Shown one piece after another: positions 47,701 through 60,046 of a DNA stretch of 64,000 nt. This stretch comes from Poa pratensis (Eukaryota; Streptophyta; Magnoliopsida; Poales; Poaceae), in NCBI GenBank assembly GCA_947311845.1, contig CAMZMU010000020.1, forward strand, positions 43,945,819 through 44,009,818, written 5' to 3'. The position numbers were made by a program, and so were the translations under genes. Each line of letters opens with the position of its first letter. The first letter of the stretch is position 1. The notes beneath the pieces are model-generated. The model saw only the letters and a program-made list of their open reading frames with translations. It was not told the origin of the DNA and ran no database searches.

Positions 47701-49018
47701 ATATGGGAAAGGGCGTAGTCATATAGTTTGCTCATATTAGTACTGGATGCCTCAACAACGGGGATGACCCCGTTCCATGAGGGGATGGTCTGAGGACCTA
47801 CCCCCTGACCTGGGTCCTCTTAAGAGAAGTCTGCCAACAGAGTTGGTATGAGTGTATTGGAGAAAGAGGATTGAAGGTTCCACCATAAATCGCCGGGCAG
47901 AACTACGAGTCCTCACACTTAGATTCCGATGGGCTGGGTTAAGTGTGTTGGAAAGTATCGTAGCGGTAGGGTCCTATACTAGCATGAGCAAAGGACAGGC
48001 TATGGTCGGTGGCTCAACTTCGCATACACCTTGTATGGCGGGACGTGGCTGACACGATGAGTTACCGGATGGGTGTGGGAAAAGCGTGCTACCTCTGCAG
48101 AGGGTAAAACTATTCGAATAGCCGAGTCCTTGGATATGGACAGTTGGGAGGCTGTCCTCTGACCATGTGCAAGTTTTGCAAAGTTTTGAGAATTGAAAAA
48201 TAAATGGAGATGTGTTGTATCTGCAACTATACCGACGGGCTAGTATGAGGTTGCTGGAAAAGAGGAGGACCATGACGGGCTATGGTCGAGAAGTGCAGAG
48301 TTTTGTGATTTAAAAAGTGGAAAATGTTTGATGCAACTATACCAAAGGGCCGGTATGAAGTTGTGGGGATTGAATGACCATGAAGGGTTATGGTCGAAAA
48401 AGGAGGAGTTTTGGGGAAATAAACAAAATGGTGATTTTCCGGGAAAATGTTTTAAAAGAGACTTATTACAAGGACAGGTTTATGGGGAAAAGTTCTAAAA
48501 GCCTTATTTCCTTTTTCAAGAAAGATATAGAGATTTCAAAACAAAGTTTTAATAAACAAAAGTATATCCTTCTCTTTTCAACAAGGATATAGAGTTTTCA
48601 AAGCAAACGAAGTTTTATTTAATCAATAAAAAGAATAGTGCATGCTCATTTCGGGGGTAGTTTGCGAGTACATTCAAATGTAGTCATATTGGTTTCGTCC
48701 CTGGCTATTGTCTTAGCCAGATTCTGAAGAGGAGCAGTCCAAAGGAGAAGTTGTTAATGACGTCAATGCGAACTAGGGCGCTTCCCAGTCAGTTGCCTGT
48801 GGGGTTGTGGCATATGACTTGGGCTCCACGTTGTTTGGTGATTTTCCGCTGCAAGTACCTGTTGAAGCTTATTGCTTCAATCAAGTAAGTAATTTCCGTC
48901 GGTATTTATGGATGTTCTTTTGATACCAGTTTGGTTGTGCTCAGCGACAGACTGATCATGGGATCGCTAATGTTGTAGGGACAAGGGTATTTCGGACAGC
49001 TAGTCCGGGGTCCCCACA
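44707..49018 (-). mobile_element. Solo LTR of a Y-related family, opposite orientation
   Basis: It starts TGTCACATCC and ends GGGGTCCCCACA on the plus strand. The right end (GGACAGCTAGTCCGGGGTC) is the reverse complement of the start of element Y as read on the plus strand (42207), so it lies inverted relative to its host LTR. The TSD is GCGGG at 44702-44706 and 49019-49023. It contains one inverted copy of the 83-bp unit (about 48107-48190) and no gag-pol. The absence of an interior between exact TSDs marks it as a solo LTR formed by recombination. ORFs inside (45446-46090 and others) are low-complexity and not called. Confidence 0.88.
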
Positions 49019-50337
49019 GCGGGTGAGTGCGGTGATCATGGAGAGCACGGTGGTGTGGTCAGAGGGGAAGAAGGAAGGGCAGCAGGTCACGGCCGTGGTC
49101 CTGCTCACCTTCGGCTCCGGCGGAACGCAGCAACGTGCTGCCTCGACGAAGCTTCGCGGCACGAGGTGCCCGCTCTCTAGCGGGGCACAGAGGGGAGTGG
49201 AGAGTGAGGGGAGAGCAATGGGGTAGTGTGGAGAGGAAACGAGCTCGGGACGGCTATTTATCGGCGGAGCTTGGCTCACGGTGGCACGGGTGCAGGGGTG
49301 GTCCAGGGGCCGTGTGAGCTCGCCATAGGGGCGGTGGAGGTGCGGCTACGATGTGGGGATGCTGGGGAGCAAGGATGGTGGCGTGGCGACGAGCTGTGCT
49401 TGCTCGCGAGTGGGACGCTCTGGGAGAGCTTGGGCGGTGCGCGGCGCGCACTGGTCACGGCGATTCTCCGGCGGGGGCGGGTTCCTGCGGGCTGCGGTGT
49501 TGCAAGAGAGGGGGCAGCGAGGTGAGGGAGAGAGGGGGGCACGGCACGGGCCAGCACGGCGTCACCTGCCCACGGCCACAGTGCCGACCATGGCGCGGCC
49601 GCGCCGGGGCATGTCCCCTGGTGCTCTCCTCCTTGTCCCCAACCTCCTTGCTTCAATTTCTCGGGCGCAGAGAGGTGAGTGAAGTGAGAGGGAGTGCAAG
49701 CCAGAATTCGACGGATTAACCTCGAATTTGATCAAATCGATCTCGGATTTGATCAAATTGGGGATGAACACAGTTCATCTCCACAAGGTGTTTGATGAAA
49801 TGTGTGAACCAGTTTTAAATTTGAATTTTTGAAATTTATTTTCATAATTTGCTTCACACATGTATATATGGATTTGTGGTGCTGCATAGGTATTTATTTG
49901 GGAAATGTAGCACCACACCTTTGGTGATTTTAAAAGGATAAAGAAAGATTTGGTATTTAATTTTGGAGTTTAGAAAATAATATTTGGAGAGGGAAAAGTG
50001 TAGGAGTAAAAATGAGAGTGATGAAATATCACTCCACTGACTTTTATTTGGAAAGAACTTCAATTTCTCACTTGGATAAATTTGTTTGTCACTTGTCACA
50101 TGATTTTATGGTTTGAACTTTTTATTTTGTTTTCTTTCTTTTCTTCCGGTGTTAACTAGAGCAAACACCAACACAAGCAACAAGAATTATCTAACACACA
50201 ACCATATGCAATCAACACATGTAATTTAACAAAAGTTTTTGTTGGCCCTCATTTTTGGAATAATAATCCTGATTATAATTTTGGGATGTTACAATCCTTC
50301 CCCCCTTAAAATAAATCTCGTCCCGAGATTTGCTAGG

Positions 50338-50600
50338 CTTAGGTACTAAAGAGGTTGGGAATTCGCTTCTAAGATAATCTTCGCGTTCCCAAGTTGCTTC
50401 TTCTTCAGAGTGGTTAGTCCACTGGACTTTGTAGAACTTGATCGCGCGCCTCCGGGTAACACGAACATCTTCGTCAAGAATCTTGAGGGTCTCTCACGAT
50501 AAGTCAGGTCTTGGTTCAGGTCGATGGAGAGGTGGTCGATGTTTTTGAAAACATCAGGCTGGTCAGGAACTTCGAGACACTTCCGGAGCAAGGAAATGTG
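50338..50600 (-). pseudogene. Chromodomain of element Y
   Basis: Downstream of integrase the frame at 50591 begins LRKCLEVPDQ. A one-base shift later the sequence reads as a chromodomain: RAIKFYKVQWTNHSEEEATWE and REDYLRSEFP, ending before the purine tract. In plant chromoviruses this C-terminal module targets integration to chromatin marks. It is broken here by the frameshift. Confidence 0.78.
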
Positions 50601-50745
50601 GAAGACATCATGATAATCTCCTAACTCCGGGGCAACTCCAGCTGATAGGATACTTCTCCTCGACGAGCAATGATCTTGAAGGGTCCAATATACCTTGGCG
50701 CTAATTTTCCTTTGACATGGAAACGCTGCATTCCTTTAAGGGGTG

Positions 50746-51877
50746 TCACTCGGAGATAAACATAATCTCCGATACTGAAAGTGACATACGGCGCTTGGTG
50801 TCAGCGTAACTCTTCTGACGGGATTGGGCAGTTTTGAGGCGTTCACGAATAAGCTGAACTTGCTCTTCAGCTTCACGGAGGGTATCTGGTCCAAACAATT
50901 TGCCTTCTCCGGTATCGGACCAATTCAGGGGTGTACGACACTTCTTGCCGTAAAGGGCTTCAAAAGGGGCCATTTGCAGACTAGACTGATAACTGTTGTT
51001 GTACGAGAACTCTGCAAACGGAAGACAATCTTCCCACTTGGAACCATAGGATAGAACACATGCGCGAAGCATGTCCTCCAATATCTGGTTCACTCGCTCA
51101 GTTTGGCCATCGGTCTGGGGATGATAAGCTGTGCTAAAGCTAACTTGGTTCCGAGGGCTTCATGAAGGGATTTCCAGAATCTTGAGGTGAATTGCGTGCC
51201 TCTATCAGATACAATCTTCTTAGGCACACCATGCAGGCTTACTATTCTGGAAATATACAGTCTGCTAACTGAGCTCCGGTGGTGGTCTTGACAGGAATAA
51301 AATGGGCAACCTTGGTCAGTCGATCAACGATGACCCAGATTGAATCATGGCCTCGGTTGGATCTTGGAAGTCCGGTAATAAAATCCATTCCAATCTCATC
51401 CCACTTCCACTCGGGAATTTTCAAAGGTTGAAGCAATCCAGCGGGTCGCTGATGTTCAGCCTTGACTCGCTGACAGATATCACACTTGGCTACAAAGAAC
51501 CAATCTCTCGCTTCATTCCATGCCACCAAAATCTTTCTCGAAGGTCTTGGTACATTTTGGTTCCGCCGGGGTGGATTGAATAAGGGGTCTCATGGGCCTC
51601 CTTCAGGATTAACTCCTTAAGTTCCGTGACATTGGGCACACAGATACGGTCATTGAATTTCAGCACTCCTTCAGCATCTTCGGTAAAACCGGGTGCTTTG
51701 CCGAGGAAATCTTCTTCTAATTCCCTCAATGCTTTCATGACCTTTTTGGGCTTCTTTGATTTGATCCATCAGGGTTGGGGTTAACTCTAAATTGGCGAGA
51801 TAACCATGGCTAACAAGCTCTAGTCCAAAATCTTGAACTCTTTGAACAAGGCTGGCTGTTCGGCTTGGATCAGGCAT
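50746..51877 (-). pseudogene. pol: Integrase of element Y
   Basis: The frame pieces include the zinc-binding region ([20 protein letters not shown], then [12 protein letters not shown]) at about 51440-51590. The catalytic core follows ([30 protein letters not shown]) at about 51290-51410, then the C-terminal core (AEFSYNNSYQSSLQMAPFEALYG) at 50930-51030. Stops and frameshifts separate the pieces, and no continuous frame remains. Confidence 0.85.
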
Positions 51878-51889
51878 TCAGGGTGCAAG

Positions 51890-53100
51890 GTTTGCGACTA
51901 AGGGCATCGGCAACTACATTAGCCTTTCCGGGGTGATAATGGATTCCAATATCATAATCCTTGATTAATTCCATCCATCTCCTCTGTCGCAGGTTCAATC
52001 TTCTGGGTGAAAATATACTTCAAGCTTTATGATCGTATAGATCTCGCAGCGATGTCCCGCAAGATAGGGACGCCACGTCTTAAGAGCAAGAACAACAGCA
52101 GCTAACTCCAGTCATGGGTTGGGTAATTCTCTTCATGCGGTCGCAACTGCCGGGACAGATACGACACAACTTTGCCTTCTTGCATCAGAACGCAACCAAG
52201 TCCGAGGCGTGATGCATCGCAATACACGTCGAAACTCTGGTGACGTCTGGCATAATCAGATTGGGGCTGAGGTTAGTCTCTTCTTCATTCTTGGAAACTA
52301 TCTCACACTTCTGAGTCCATTCAAATTTCTTGTCCTTCTTCAACAGTTGGGTCAAGGTTTGGCTATACTGGAAAATCCTTCAACGAACTTGCGGTAATAA
52401 CCCAAGTCCGAGAAAGCTTCGGATTTCAGTCACACTGGTTGGGGATAACCAGTCAACAATGGCTTGGATCTTCTCGGGTCAACAGAAATTCCTCCGCAGA
52501 TACAACATGTCCGAGAAATGCCACTTCACTGAGCCAAAACTCACACTTGCTAAGCTTGGCATACAGCTGGTGCTCTCGGAGGGTCTCCAAAACTAGACGC
52601 AGGTGTTCAGCATGCTCTTCTTCGGTCTTGGAATAAATAAGGATGTCATCAAGGAAAACTACCACGAACTTGTCGAGGTACTCCATGAAAATCTTGTTCA
52701 TGAGATTCATGAAATAGGCTGGGGCATTGGTCAGACCAAAGACATCACGGTGTATTCAAACAAACCGTAACGGTGGTGAAGGCGGTCTTGGGAATGTCTG
52801 CTCTCGGATCTTCAACTGATGGTACCTGTCCGAAGATCGATCTTGGAAAAGACTCGGGCTCCGTTCATTTGATCGAACAGATCCTCGATCTTGGGAAGAG
52901 GTACTTGTTTTTAATGGTCACGTCATTCAGCTTGCGATAATCCACACACAGGCGTGTGGTACCGTCTCTCTTGTCCACAAAAATAATGGGTGATCCCCAA
53001 GGTGAAGCGCTTGGGCGACAAGACCTTTGCTGAGCATATCAGCCAACTGCTTCTTCAACTCAACCAGTTCTTCCGGATTCATCCGATAAGGCTTTGGGAT
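51890..53100 (-). pseudogene. pol: RT and RNase H of element Y
   Basis: RT blocks: [23 protein letters not shown] (about 52920-53000), a catalytic block [18 protein letters not shown] (about 52630-52690) and an ISKCEFW-like thumb (52530-52560). The RNase H to integrase junction [20 protein letters not shown] lies at about 51910-51990. Frameshifts break the region throughout. Confidence 0.85.
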
Positions 53101-53172
53101 ATAGGGGCTGTTCCTGGGATAAGCTCAATTATGAACTCAATATCCCGGTCTGGCGGCATACCAGGCAATTCT

Positions 53173-53625
53173 TCAGGGAAAACATCTGAACAGGTGAACA
53201 ACACGGATCTCATCTAGGGCGGGTCGAGCTATGCTCTCATGGCAGCCTGGGTGAAGGTTGGTTTCAGACACATACTCCACTTCTACTTCTTTGTCGGTGG
53301 TGATGGATACAGCTCTTCTGGCACAGTCAATTCGACCATGGTACTTGGCTAACCAATTCATACCGAGTATAACATCGATGCCTTGGGTTCCCAGAACAAT
53401 TAAGTTAACTGGAAACTTTTCTCCTTTGATCTCAAGGGGTACATCGGAGCAAAACATCTTGGTCTCTACGGTGGATTCTGGGATTTGGATGACCATGGGT
53501 TTGGGTAAGAGGCTCTCGACTAAACCTCCCTTAGCAACAAATTCTTGGGTAACAAATGAATGGGTAGCACCAGAATCAAACAGAACAGTTGCAGGTACTG
53601 AGTTGACAAGGAACGTACCCAGCAC
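53173..53625 (-). pseudogene. Protease of element Y
   Basis: A 150-codon frame with the retropepsin active-site block LFDSGATHSF and a downstream GIDVILGMNWL flap/helix region. It is the longest undamaged domain of this element. It is probably part of the gag-pol polyprotein rather than a separate gene. Confidence 0.85.
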
Positions 53626-53639
53626 AACATCTGGGCATC

Positions 53640-54578
53640 CTGAGCTTCTTCAGCATTGATGTGGTGCAGACGACCCTTGGCAACAGCAGCATTTCCGCGG
53701 GGTGCGGCATTCTTGCCATTTCCATTGCGGCCTTGACCATTGTTCTGTGCCGGCGCATTGGGGCGCTGACATTCCTCTTGGGATTGGGCATTCTCTGGAG
53801 TAGTGACCCTTGTTGCCGCATTCAAAGCAGACAACATTGGCATTGCGGGTGAAGTTGTTGAAGTTTCCTCCGGGACGGTTATTGTCATTGGGGCGGTTGA
53901 AGTTGTTTGGGCGGTTAGGGAAATTGGGGCGTGGAGCTTGGGTGGTCGATAGGCAGGCCTGGGGTTTTGCTGAAAGATACGAGGCTTCTGGCTGCTCGAA
54001 CCTTCCTGAGCATTCATCCTCCTCTTGCGACCTTCAACATAGACTTGCGCTTGGTCTCCAGCTGGATGGCTTTGTCCACAAGTGACTCCAGATCACGAAG
54101 TCATGGATAACCAGAGCACACTGCAGTTCATCATGAAGTCCACTCATGAAACGCTCCATCTTCTTCTCTCTTGTCGGTGTCATCAGGAGCATACCGAGAT
54201 AAGTCGGTAAACTCATCAAGATAACCGACCACATCTCTACTTCCCTGCCTCAGCTTGCGGAATTCATCCTTCTTCCTCTCAATGAGTCCGCGGGAATGCT
54301 TCTTGCGGAACTTCTCCTGGAACTCAGCCCAGTTGATAACATGACCAGCTTGCTGGAGAGCCTTGGTAGTTTCCCACCAAGCTCGTGCAGGTCCAGCGAG
54401 ATAGTGGGTTGCATACAGCACTTTCTCATTTTCTCCCACAGCAGCAACTTCCAGATTGTTGTCGATGGTGCGAAGCCAATCATCGGCTTCTAGTGGGTGA
54501 AGTCCCTTGGAATAGGTGGGTGGGTTGGTCTTCTGAAATCGCCTAAGGTGGATCGCTGGTTTCCATCGCCATTGCCAC

Positions 54579-54610
<32 letters not shown>

Positions 54611-54800
54611 AGATGGGCGGCAGCGATTGCTGCAGGGCAGCGAGATGAGCTTGGCGCTCTCCGGGCATTTTCACGTTCCTCCATGATAAGCGCGAGAAGT
54701 TGGGCGGGGGTTGGGTCGGTGGTGGTGGTGGCTCCTCCTTCCTTGTGCGCGAGTGCGCATCCTGAAGCACACCGGGTATAAGAGGCAAGGCAAAAAGGTT
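53640..54800 (-). pseudogene. gag: gag of element Y
   Basis: The capsid core (YLAGPARAWWETTK, WAEFQEKFRKKHS, EFRKLRQGSRDVVGYLDEFTDLSRYAP) lies at about 54180-54440. The frame shifts before the basic nucleic-acid-binding region near 53650-53900. A (GTT)n tract at 54582-54610 encodes about ten Asn in the N-terminal region. It is frameshifted at least twice. Confidence 0.82.
54582..54610. repeat. (GTT)n microsatellite within gag of element Y
   Basis: About ten perfect GTT repeats on the plus strand, read as Asn codons on the coding strand. Confidence 0.95.
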
Positions 54801-55054
54801 CGACTAAGGGAAAAGACGATTTCGCAAGTGGTTGATTAATTAAGGATATATGAAAATATTTACACAGATCAAACAAGACAACATACTTATATAACACAAA
54901 CATCACATCAAGGAGTTCAACATCAAGCTTACACATCAAGCTTACAACATCAAGCTTACAACATCACCTACATCTAAGTACATACATGGTTTCCAAAAGA
55001 ACCACTACTACTACGACTCGACTAGCGATAGGGGTCAACCTAATCCTGCGGTAG

Positions 55055-55916
55055 TCAAGTCACTCGCCTACTGAGGTGGAACCTCAGCTCTGCTGCGTCA
55101 GCATCGGACTGGTAAGGTGGCTCCTCGGGATCCTCCTCCTCGTCCTCGAGAACTGCCTCGAGTGGCTCCTCCTCCTCGTCAACTAACTCCTCCTCGTCAT
55201 CCTCCTGCTCATAGTCCATCTCCTCCAGGAAGTCGTCATCGTCACTGAGGAAAGCGTTGTTCTCCTTGCGGAGATCCTCGCCCTCCTCCTCCATCTCGTC
55301 AGTATGGTGCTCTAGATCCTCGATCAGCTCGTCCTGCTCCGCCACCTTCTTGCGGAGCTTCACGATGGTCCTCCTCAGCTGGGTCCTCTTCTTGAGAAGA
55401 GCGACCTTCTCCTCCTTCAGCTGCGCCTCACTCTCGCGACTCTCCGCGAGCGAGATGCGCTCGAAGCGAGAAGGAGTCTAGCGCACATCAGATCCTCCTG
55501 GGTGCGGAAGAGCATAATCTCCATGTCCAGGATGTACTCTCCGAACGTCGGGTGTAGTGGGGATCGGACCCCCGTAGAACCGAAACGGGAGTTCACTAAC
55601 TCCGCCTTGTGCTCCTCACAAAGTCGGGCTAGCAGCCTCTGCATAGCACGACACAGTCCGTCGTCCCAGTGGACGTCCATAGTGGTGAAGATCAGCGTCC
55701 TGGATCCGGGAGACTTGATGTTCCCCCGAACTGACGACTCGACCAACCACACAGGTTCCCGTTGCCGAGAGTGTCCACCTGGGCTCCCCTAAACTCTGGA
55801 GCGGGGCGACCTAACTGCTTGCTCAACTCGAACAAGTCCTTCTCGAACATCAACTTGCCGTCCCTCTCAAGCTGAACGAACTCGGTCCAATGGATGCCAT
55901 CTACAATTTTTAGCAA
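55055..55916 (-). pseudogene. Extra acidic coiled-coil ORF upstream of gag in element Y
   Basis: Between the primer-binding site and gag, on the coding strand, three overlapping frames (55916-55692, 55752-55417, 55363-55055) appear to be one ORF broken by frameshifts. The first part has DGIHWTEFVQLERDGKLMFEKD. The last part has a Lys/Glu coiled-coil start and a long Asp/Glu-rich tail ending at 55055. I do not recognise the family. It is not part of the canonical gag-pol order and could be an accessory ORF of this family. Confidence 0.55.
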
Positions 55917-56180
55917 AATTTTAAGTTAGTGAGTGACAAGTGTATCAAAATTTTAAATGTAGTGTGGCAAAAGTGAGCAAAATTTTAAGCTTAATGGGAT
56001 GACAAGTGTGCAAAATTTTAAGGATACAAGGAAAATGTAATATTTAATGAGAGTAAAATTTTGTATAAGTAAGAGGATTGGAGATAAGAAATTTTCGAAA
56101 ATACTTCACTCCTTTATTTTTAGAAATTAACTTTTGTAACCTTATCTAGCGACCATGCTAATCTAAGGTCTCTTAAAGTC

Positions 56181-56198
56181 AGGATGGCTCTGATACCA
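56181..56198 (-). other. Primer-binding site of element Y
   Basis: On the minus strand TGGTATCAGAGCCATCCT, an initiator-Met-tRNA-type primer site, lies four bases inside the 5' LTR end. Confidence 0.85.
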
Positions 56199-56202
56199 GC
56201 TC

Positions 56203-59200
56203 TGTGGGGACCCCGGACTAGCCGTCCGAAATACCCGATTATGCTTAACACAACGATCCCGTGATCAGTCTGTCATGCACATAATCCGAACTGAATACCA
56301 AAGTTTACATCCATTACAGTACCGAATTAAAAGTCTTACATAAATGGTCATTTAGACCAAGTCTTACATAGGTGCCTTCATGGGCCAAACCAAAATAATC
56401 AGCGGAAGCTACGGTAGTAGGCATCAATCCTAACGACGACCCGACAGGCAGCTGACTTATGGAGATCCCTAGTTCGCGTAGAAGTCGCCATACTCCTCCT
56501 CGGCGTAGTGCTCCTCGAAGTCTGGCTAAGACAATAGCCAGGGACGAAACCAATATGAGTACATTTGATTGTACTCGCAAACTACCCCAACATGAGTATG
56601 CACTAGTTTTATTTTACTTTCATACTTTTATTTATTTAAAACATCTCTATATCTTTATTGAAAAAGGTAAGAAGAGTTTTATAACTATCTTTTAAAGAAA
56701 TCACCATTATTTGTTTCTCCAAAACTCCTCCTTTTTCCGACCATAGCCCGTCATGGTCCACTTTCCTCCAACCCTCATACCGATCCGTTGGTATAGGTGT
56801 AGGAAACATTCTCCACTTCATTTTTCTTTAAAACTCAACTCTTTTCAAAACTTGCACATGGTCTTAGGACAGCCTTCCAACTGTCCATATCCGAGGACTC
56901 GGCTATTCGAATAGTTTTACACTCTTTTCAAAACTTGCACATGGTCTTAGGACAACCTTCCAACTGTCCATATCCGAGGACTCGGCTATTCGAATAGTTT
57001 TACACTCTTTTCAAAACTTGCACATGGTCTTAGGACAGCCTTCCAACTGTCCATATCCGAGGACTCGGCTATTCGAATAGTTTTACACTCTTTTCAAAAC
57101 TTGCACATGGTAAGATTGGTCGTCATAGTACTAGGACACACTGTGCATTTTTCATAAACATCTCCATACTCCATTTTCTCCATTTCACACCGACATCTCG
57201 CCATTTCATAACCACACAAGTATTTTTCAAAGAAGTTTTGAATAAACAATATTTATTTTTCCCATCCTATAATTTTATATCAACTATCTTATATTTCTAC
57301 ATAGGTGGCAAATAATTTTTCCATATACTTTTGAAAAGGTTTTAGAAAATCCTTGCCTTAAGAGTAAATCATGTTATCAAAGTAGATGCATATATTTGGG
57401 GTTGCAAGCTCAGAGAGTAGCTTGCCTTGCTCGACAAAGTGACCTTGGTCTTGATCTTCAGGTTCAACAAACTCTCCTTCCTCGATAAATCCGACAGCGT
57501 TCTCGTCTAATTAATAAACAAGCAATATACAAACAATCACTAATCTATTCAATCAACATCACAACATTACAATCTTAAAATGCTATAAATAGCCACTGCA
57601 TACATCAAACAATACAATTTGGTTTCAATGTAATTGAATTAAACATTATTTATTTATGTCTTAAATATGGCAGAAACTTGTTGAACATGTTTAATTACAC
57701 AACTTGAGTTCTGTTGGTCACAAAAATACAAACTAAAATTCTACAGAAAGCTACTGATGTGTAGAAGACAACACAATTTGATTTGGATTAATTGGAGTTA
57801 CCAAACTCCCTACACAAATGTTTTAATCCAGTAACTTAATAATCAAGTTTTAGCTACAAATAAGTTCTGTTGATCCTAAAATTAAATCCTTTTAGGGGTA
57901 ACTAAACATGACTAAATGTGACCTAAAAAATTGGCCCTAACTCATTTGGGTTAACCATTAAACATATTTAATTGTTTTAGTGCAGAAGGGTTCTCTAACT
58001 TCAACTTTATACTAAACAATTATTATTGCCCAATTAATTCTACCAAAATTGGGAAGCTAATAGATCACAGTACCAAGCTAACAAAATTGGTTTGGAATTA
58101 TTTGGCTTAACAGAGTATCAGAAACAAACAAGTTTAGAATTTAAACCTTCTGTGGCATTTTTAATAATACATTTTTACTATTTATCTAAATGAAATGAAT
58201 CCACTTGGGTTAGTTAAAAATTTCATAAGCTTTTCAGAACAATTGGATTTGATTTATTTGGATTTGTAAATCTCGAGATATTGATTTTCTAAGATATATC
58301 CAGTACTGAAATTTTCAGGAATTTAAATTAAGAAAATTCGCTCTACTGGATAATGTTGAGGATTATGACAGATGGGGTCCACCCGTCATAGACTCAGTGT
58401 GTGCTGGATAAAGATTAAAATGCTGACGGTGGGGCCAGCCCGTCAGCCGCTCGTCTAATCGAAGCGTTACGCTACCGTTGGATTTAGATCCAACGGCCCG
58501 TGTTCAAAGGCAACGGCGGCGACCAGAAACTGGCGGCGCCGCCGCGCCGGCGACGGTGTGGCGGATGGATAGCTCGCCTAGGGGGCTCGGGAAGATGCGG
58601 GGATGGTGCAGAAGAACGGCGGAGGCTTGGGGAAGGCTTCTGGGCGAGTGGAGCTTGCTGGGGCGGCGTGAATCGTCGACGGCGAGCCGCTGAACTTCCA
58701 TGGGCACGGCCTGCAACTTCAGCGAGGTCCTGCCGCCGCTTCTGTGCACGAAACAAGGGGAAACAAGGGGCGGGTGAGTGCGGTGATCATGGAGAGCACG
58801 GTGGTGTGGTCAGAGGGGAAGAAGGAAGGGCAGCACGGCACGGCCGTGGTCGTGCTCACCTTCGGCTCCGGCGGAACGCAGCAACGTGCTGCCTCGACGA
58901 AGCTTCGCGGCACGAGGTGCCCGCTCCCCTAGCGGGGCACAGAGGGGAGTGGAGAGTGAGGGGAGAGCAATGGGGTGGTGCGGAGAGGAAACGAACTCGG
59001 GGCGGCTATTTATCGGCGGAGCTTGGCTCACGGTGGCACGGGTGCAGGGGTGGTCCAGGGGCCGTGTGAGCTCGCCATAGGGGCGGTGGAGGTGCGGCTA
59101 CGATGTGGGGATGCTGGGGAGCAAGGATGGTGGCGTGGCGACGAGCTGTGCTTGCTCGCGAGTGGGACGCTCTGGGAGCTTGGGCGGTGCGCGGCGCCCA

Positions 59201-60046
59201 CTGGTCACGGCGATTCTCCGGCGGGGGCGGGTTCCTGCAGGCTGCGGTGTTGCAAGAGAGGGGGCAGCGAGGTGAGGGAGAGAGGGGGGCACGGCACGGG
59301 CCAGCACGGCCGCCTGCCCACGGCCATAGTGCCGACCATGGCGCGGCCGCGCCGGGGCATGTCCCCTGGTGCTCTCCTCCTTGTCCCCGACCTCCTTGCT
59401 TCAATTTCTCGGGCGCAGAGAGGTGAGTGAAGTGAGAGGGAGGGAGTGCAAGCAAGAATTCACGGATTAACCTCGAATTTGATCAAATCGATCTCGGATT
59501 TGATCAAATTGGGGATGAACACAGTTCATCTCCACAAGGTGTTTGATGAAATGTGTGAACCAGTTTTAAATTTGAATTTTTGAAATTTATTTTCATAATT
59601 TGCTTCACACATGTATATATGGATTTGTGGTGCTGCATATATATTTATTTGGGAAATGTAGCACCACACCTTTGGTGATTTTAAAAGGATAATAAAGATT
59701 TGGTATTTGATTTTGGAGTTTAGAAAATAATATTTGGAGAGGGAAAAGTGTAGGAGTAAAAATGAGAGTGATGAAATATCACTCCACTGACTTTTATTTG
59801 GAAAGAAATTCAATTTCTCACTTGGAGAAATTTGTTTGTCACTTGTCACATGATTTTATGGTTTGAACTTTTTATTTTGTTTTCATTTCTTTTCTTCCGG
59901 CGTCAACTAGAGCAAACACCAACACAAGCAACAAGAATTATCTAACACAAACAACCATATGCAATCAACACATGTAATTTAACAAAAGTTTTTGTTGGCC
60001 CTCATTTTTGGAATAATAATCCTGATTATAATTTTGGGATGTTACA
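56203..60046 (-). repeat. 5' LTR of element Y
   Basis: 3844 bp with TG...CA ends, collinear with the 3' LTR. It carries one more 83-bp unit than the 3' copy, and the uninterrupted site (around 58770-58777) of the solo-LTR insertion in the 3' copy. Confidence 0.93.
56841..57113. repeat. 83-bp tandem repeat in Y's 5' LTR (3.3 copies)
   Basis: Units start at 56841, 56924, 57007 and (partial) 57090, with one or two substitutions between copies. Each contains CTATTCGAATAG. Confidence 0.93.

Larger units (their letters stand above)
42207..50293 (-). repeat. 3' LTR of element Y (with nested solo LTR)
   Basis: It is 8087 bp including a 4312-bp solo LTR and its TSD. The remaining 3770 bp align with 56203-60046, the main difference being one 83-bp repeat unit. 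Confidence 0.92.
42207..60046 (-). mobile_element. Element Y: chromovirus-like Ty3/gypsy retrotransposon, 17.8 kb
   Basis: The 5-bp TSD GGACG flanks it exactly (42202-42206 and 60047-60051). It is on the minus strand: 5' LTR 56203-60046, primer site TGGTATCAGAGCCA (complement of 56181-56198), gag, protease, RT, RNase H, integrase and a chromodomain, then a purine tract next to 50294 and the 3' LTR 42207-50293. LTR ends on the minus strand are TGTAACATCC and CCCCACA. Each LTR is about 3.8 kb without the nested insertion. The coding region is broken by several frameshifts. The chromodomain and primer site place it with plant chromoviruses (Tekay/Del-like is likely). Confidence 0.93.

Noticed and set aside
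58478..59455. Several 100-190-codon ORFs on both strands in Y's 5' LTR (and their copies at 44410-49719)
   Set aside because: GC-rich LTR sequence; the same ORFs differ in length between the two LTR copies because of small indels, indicating no coding constraint.
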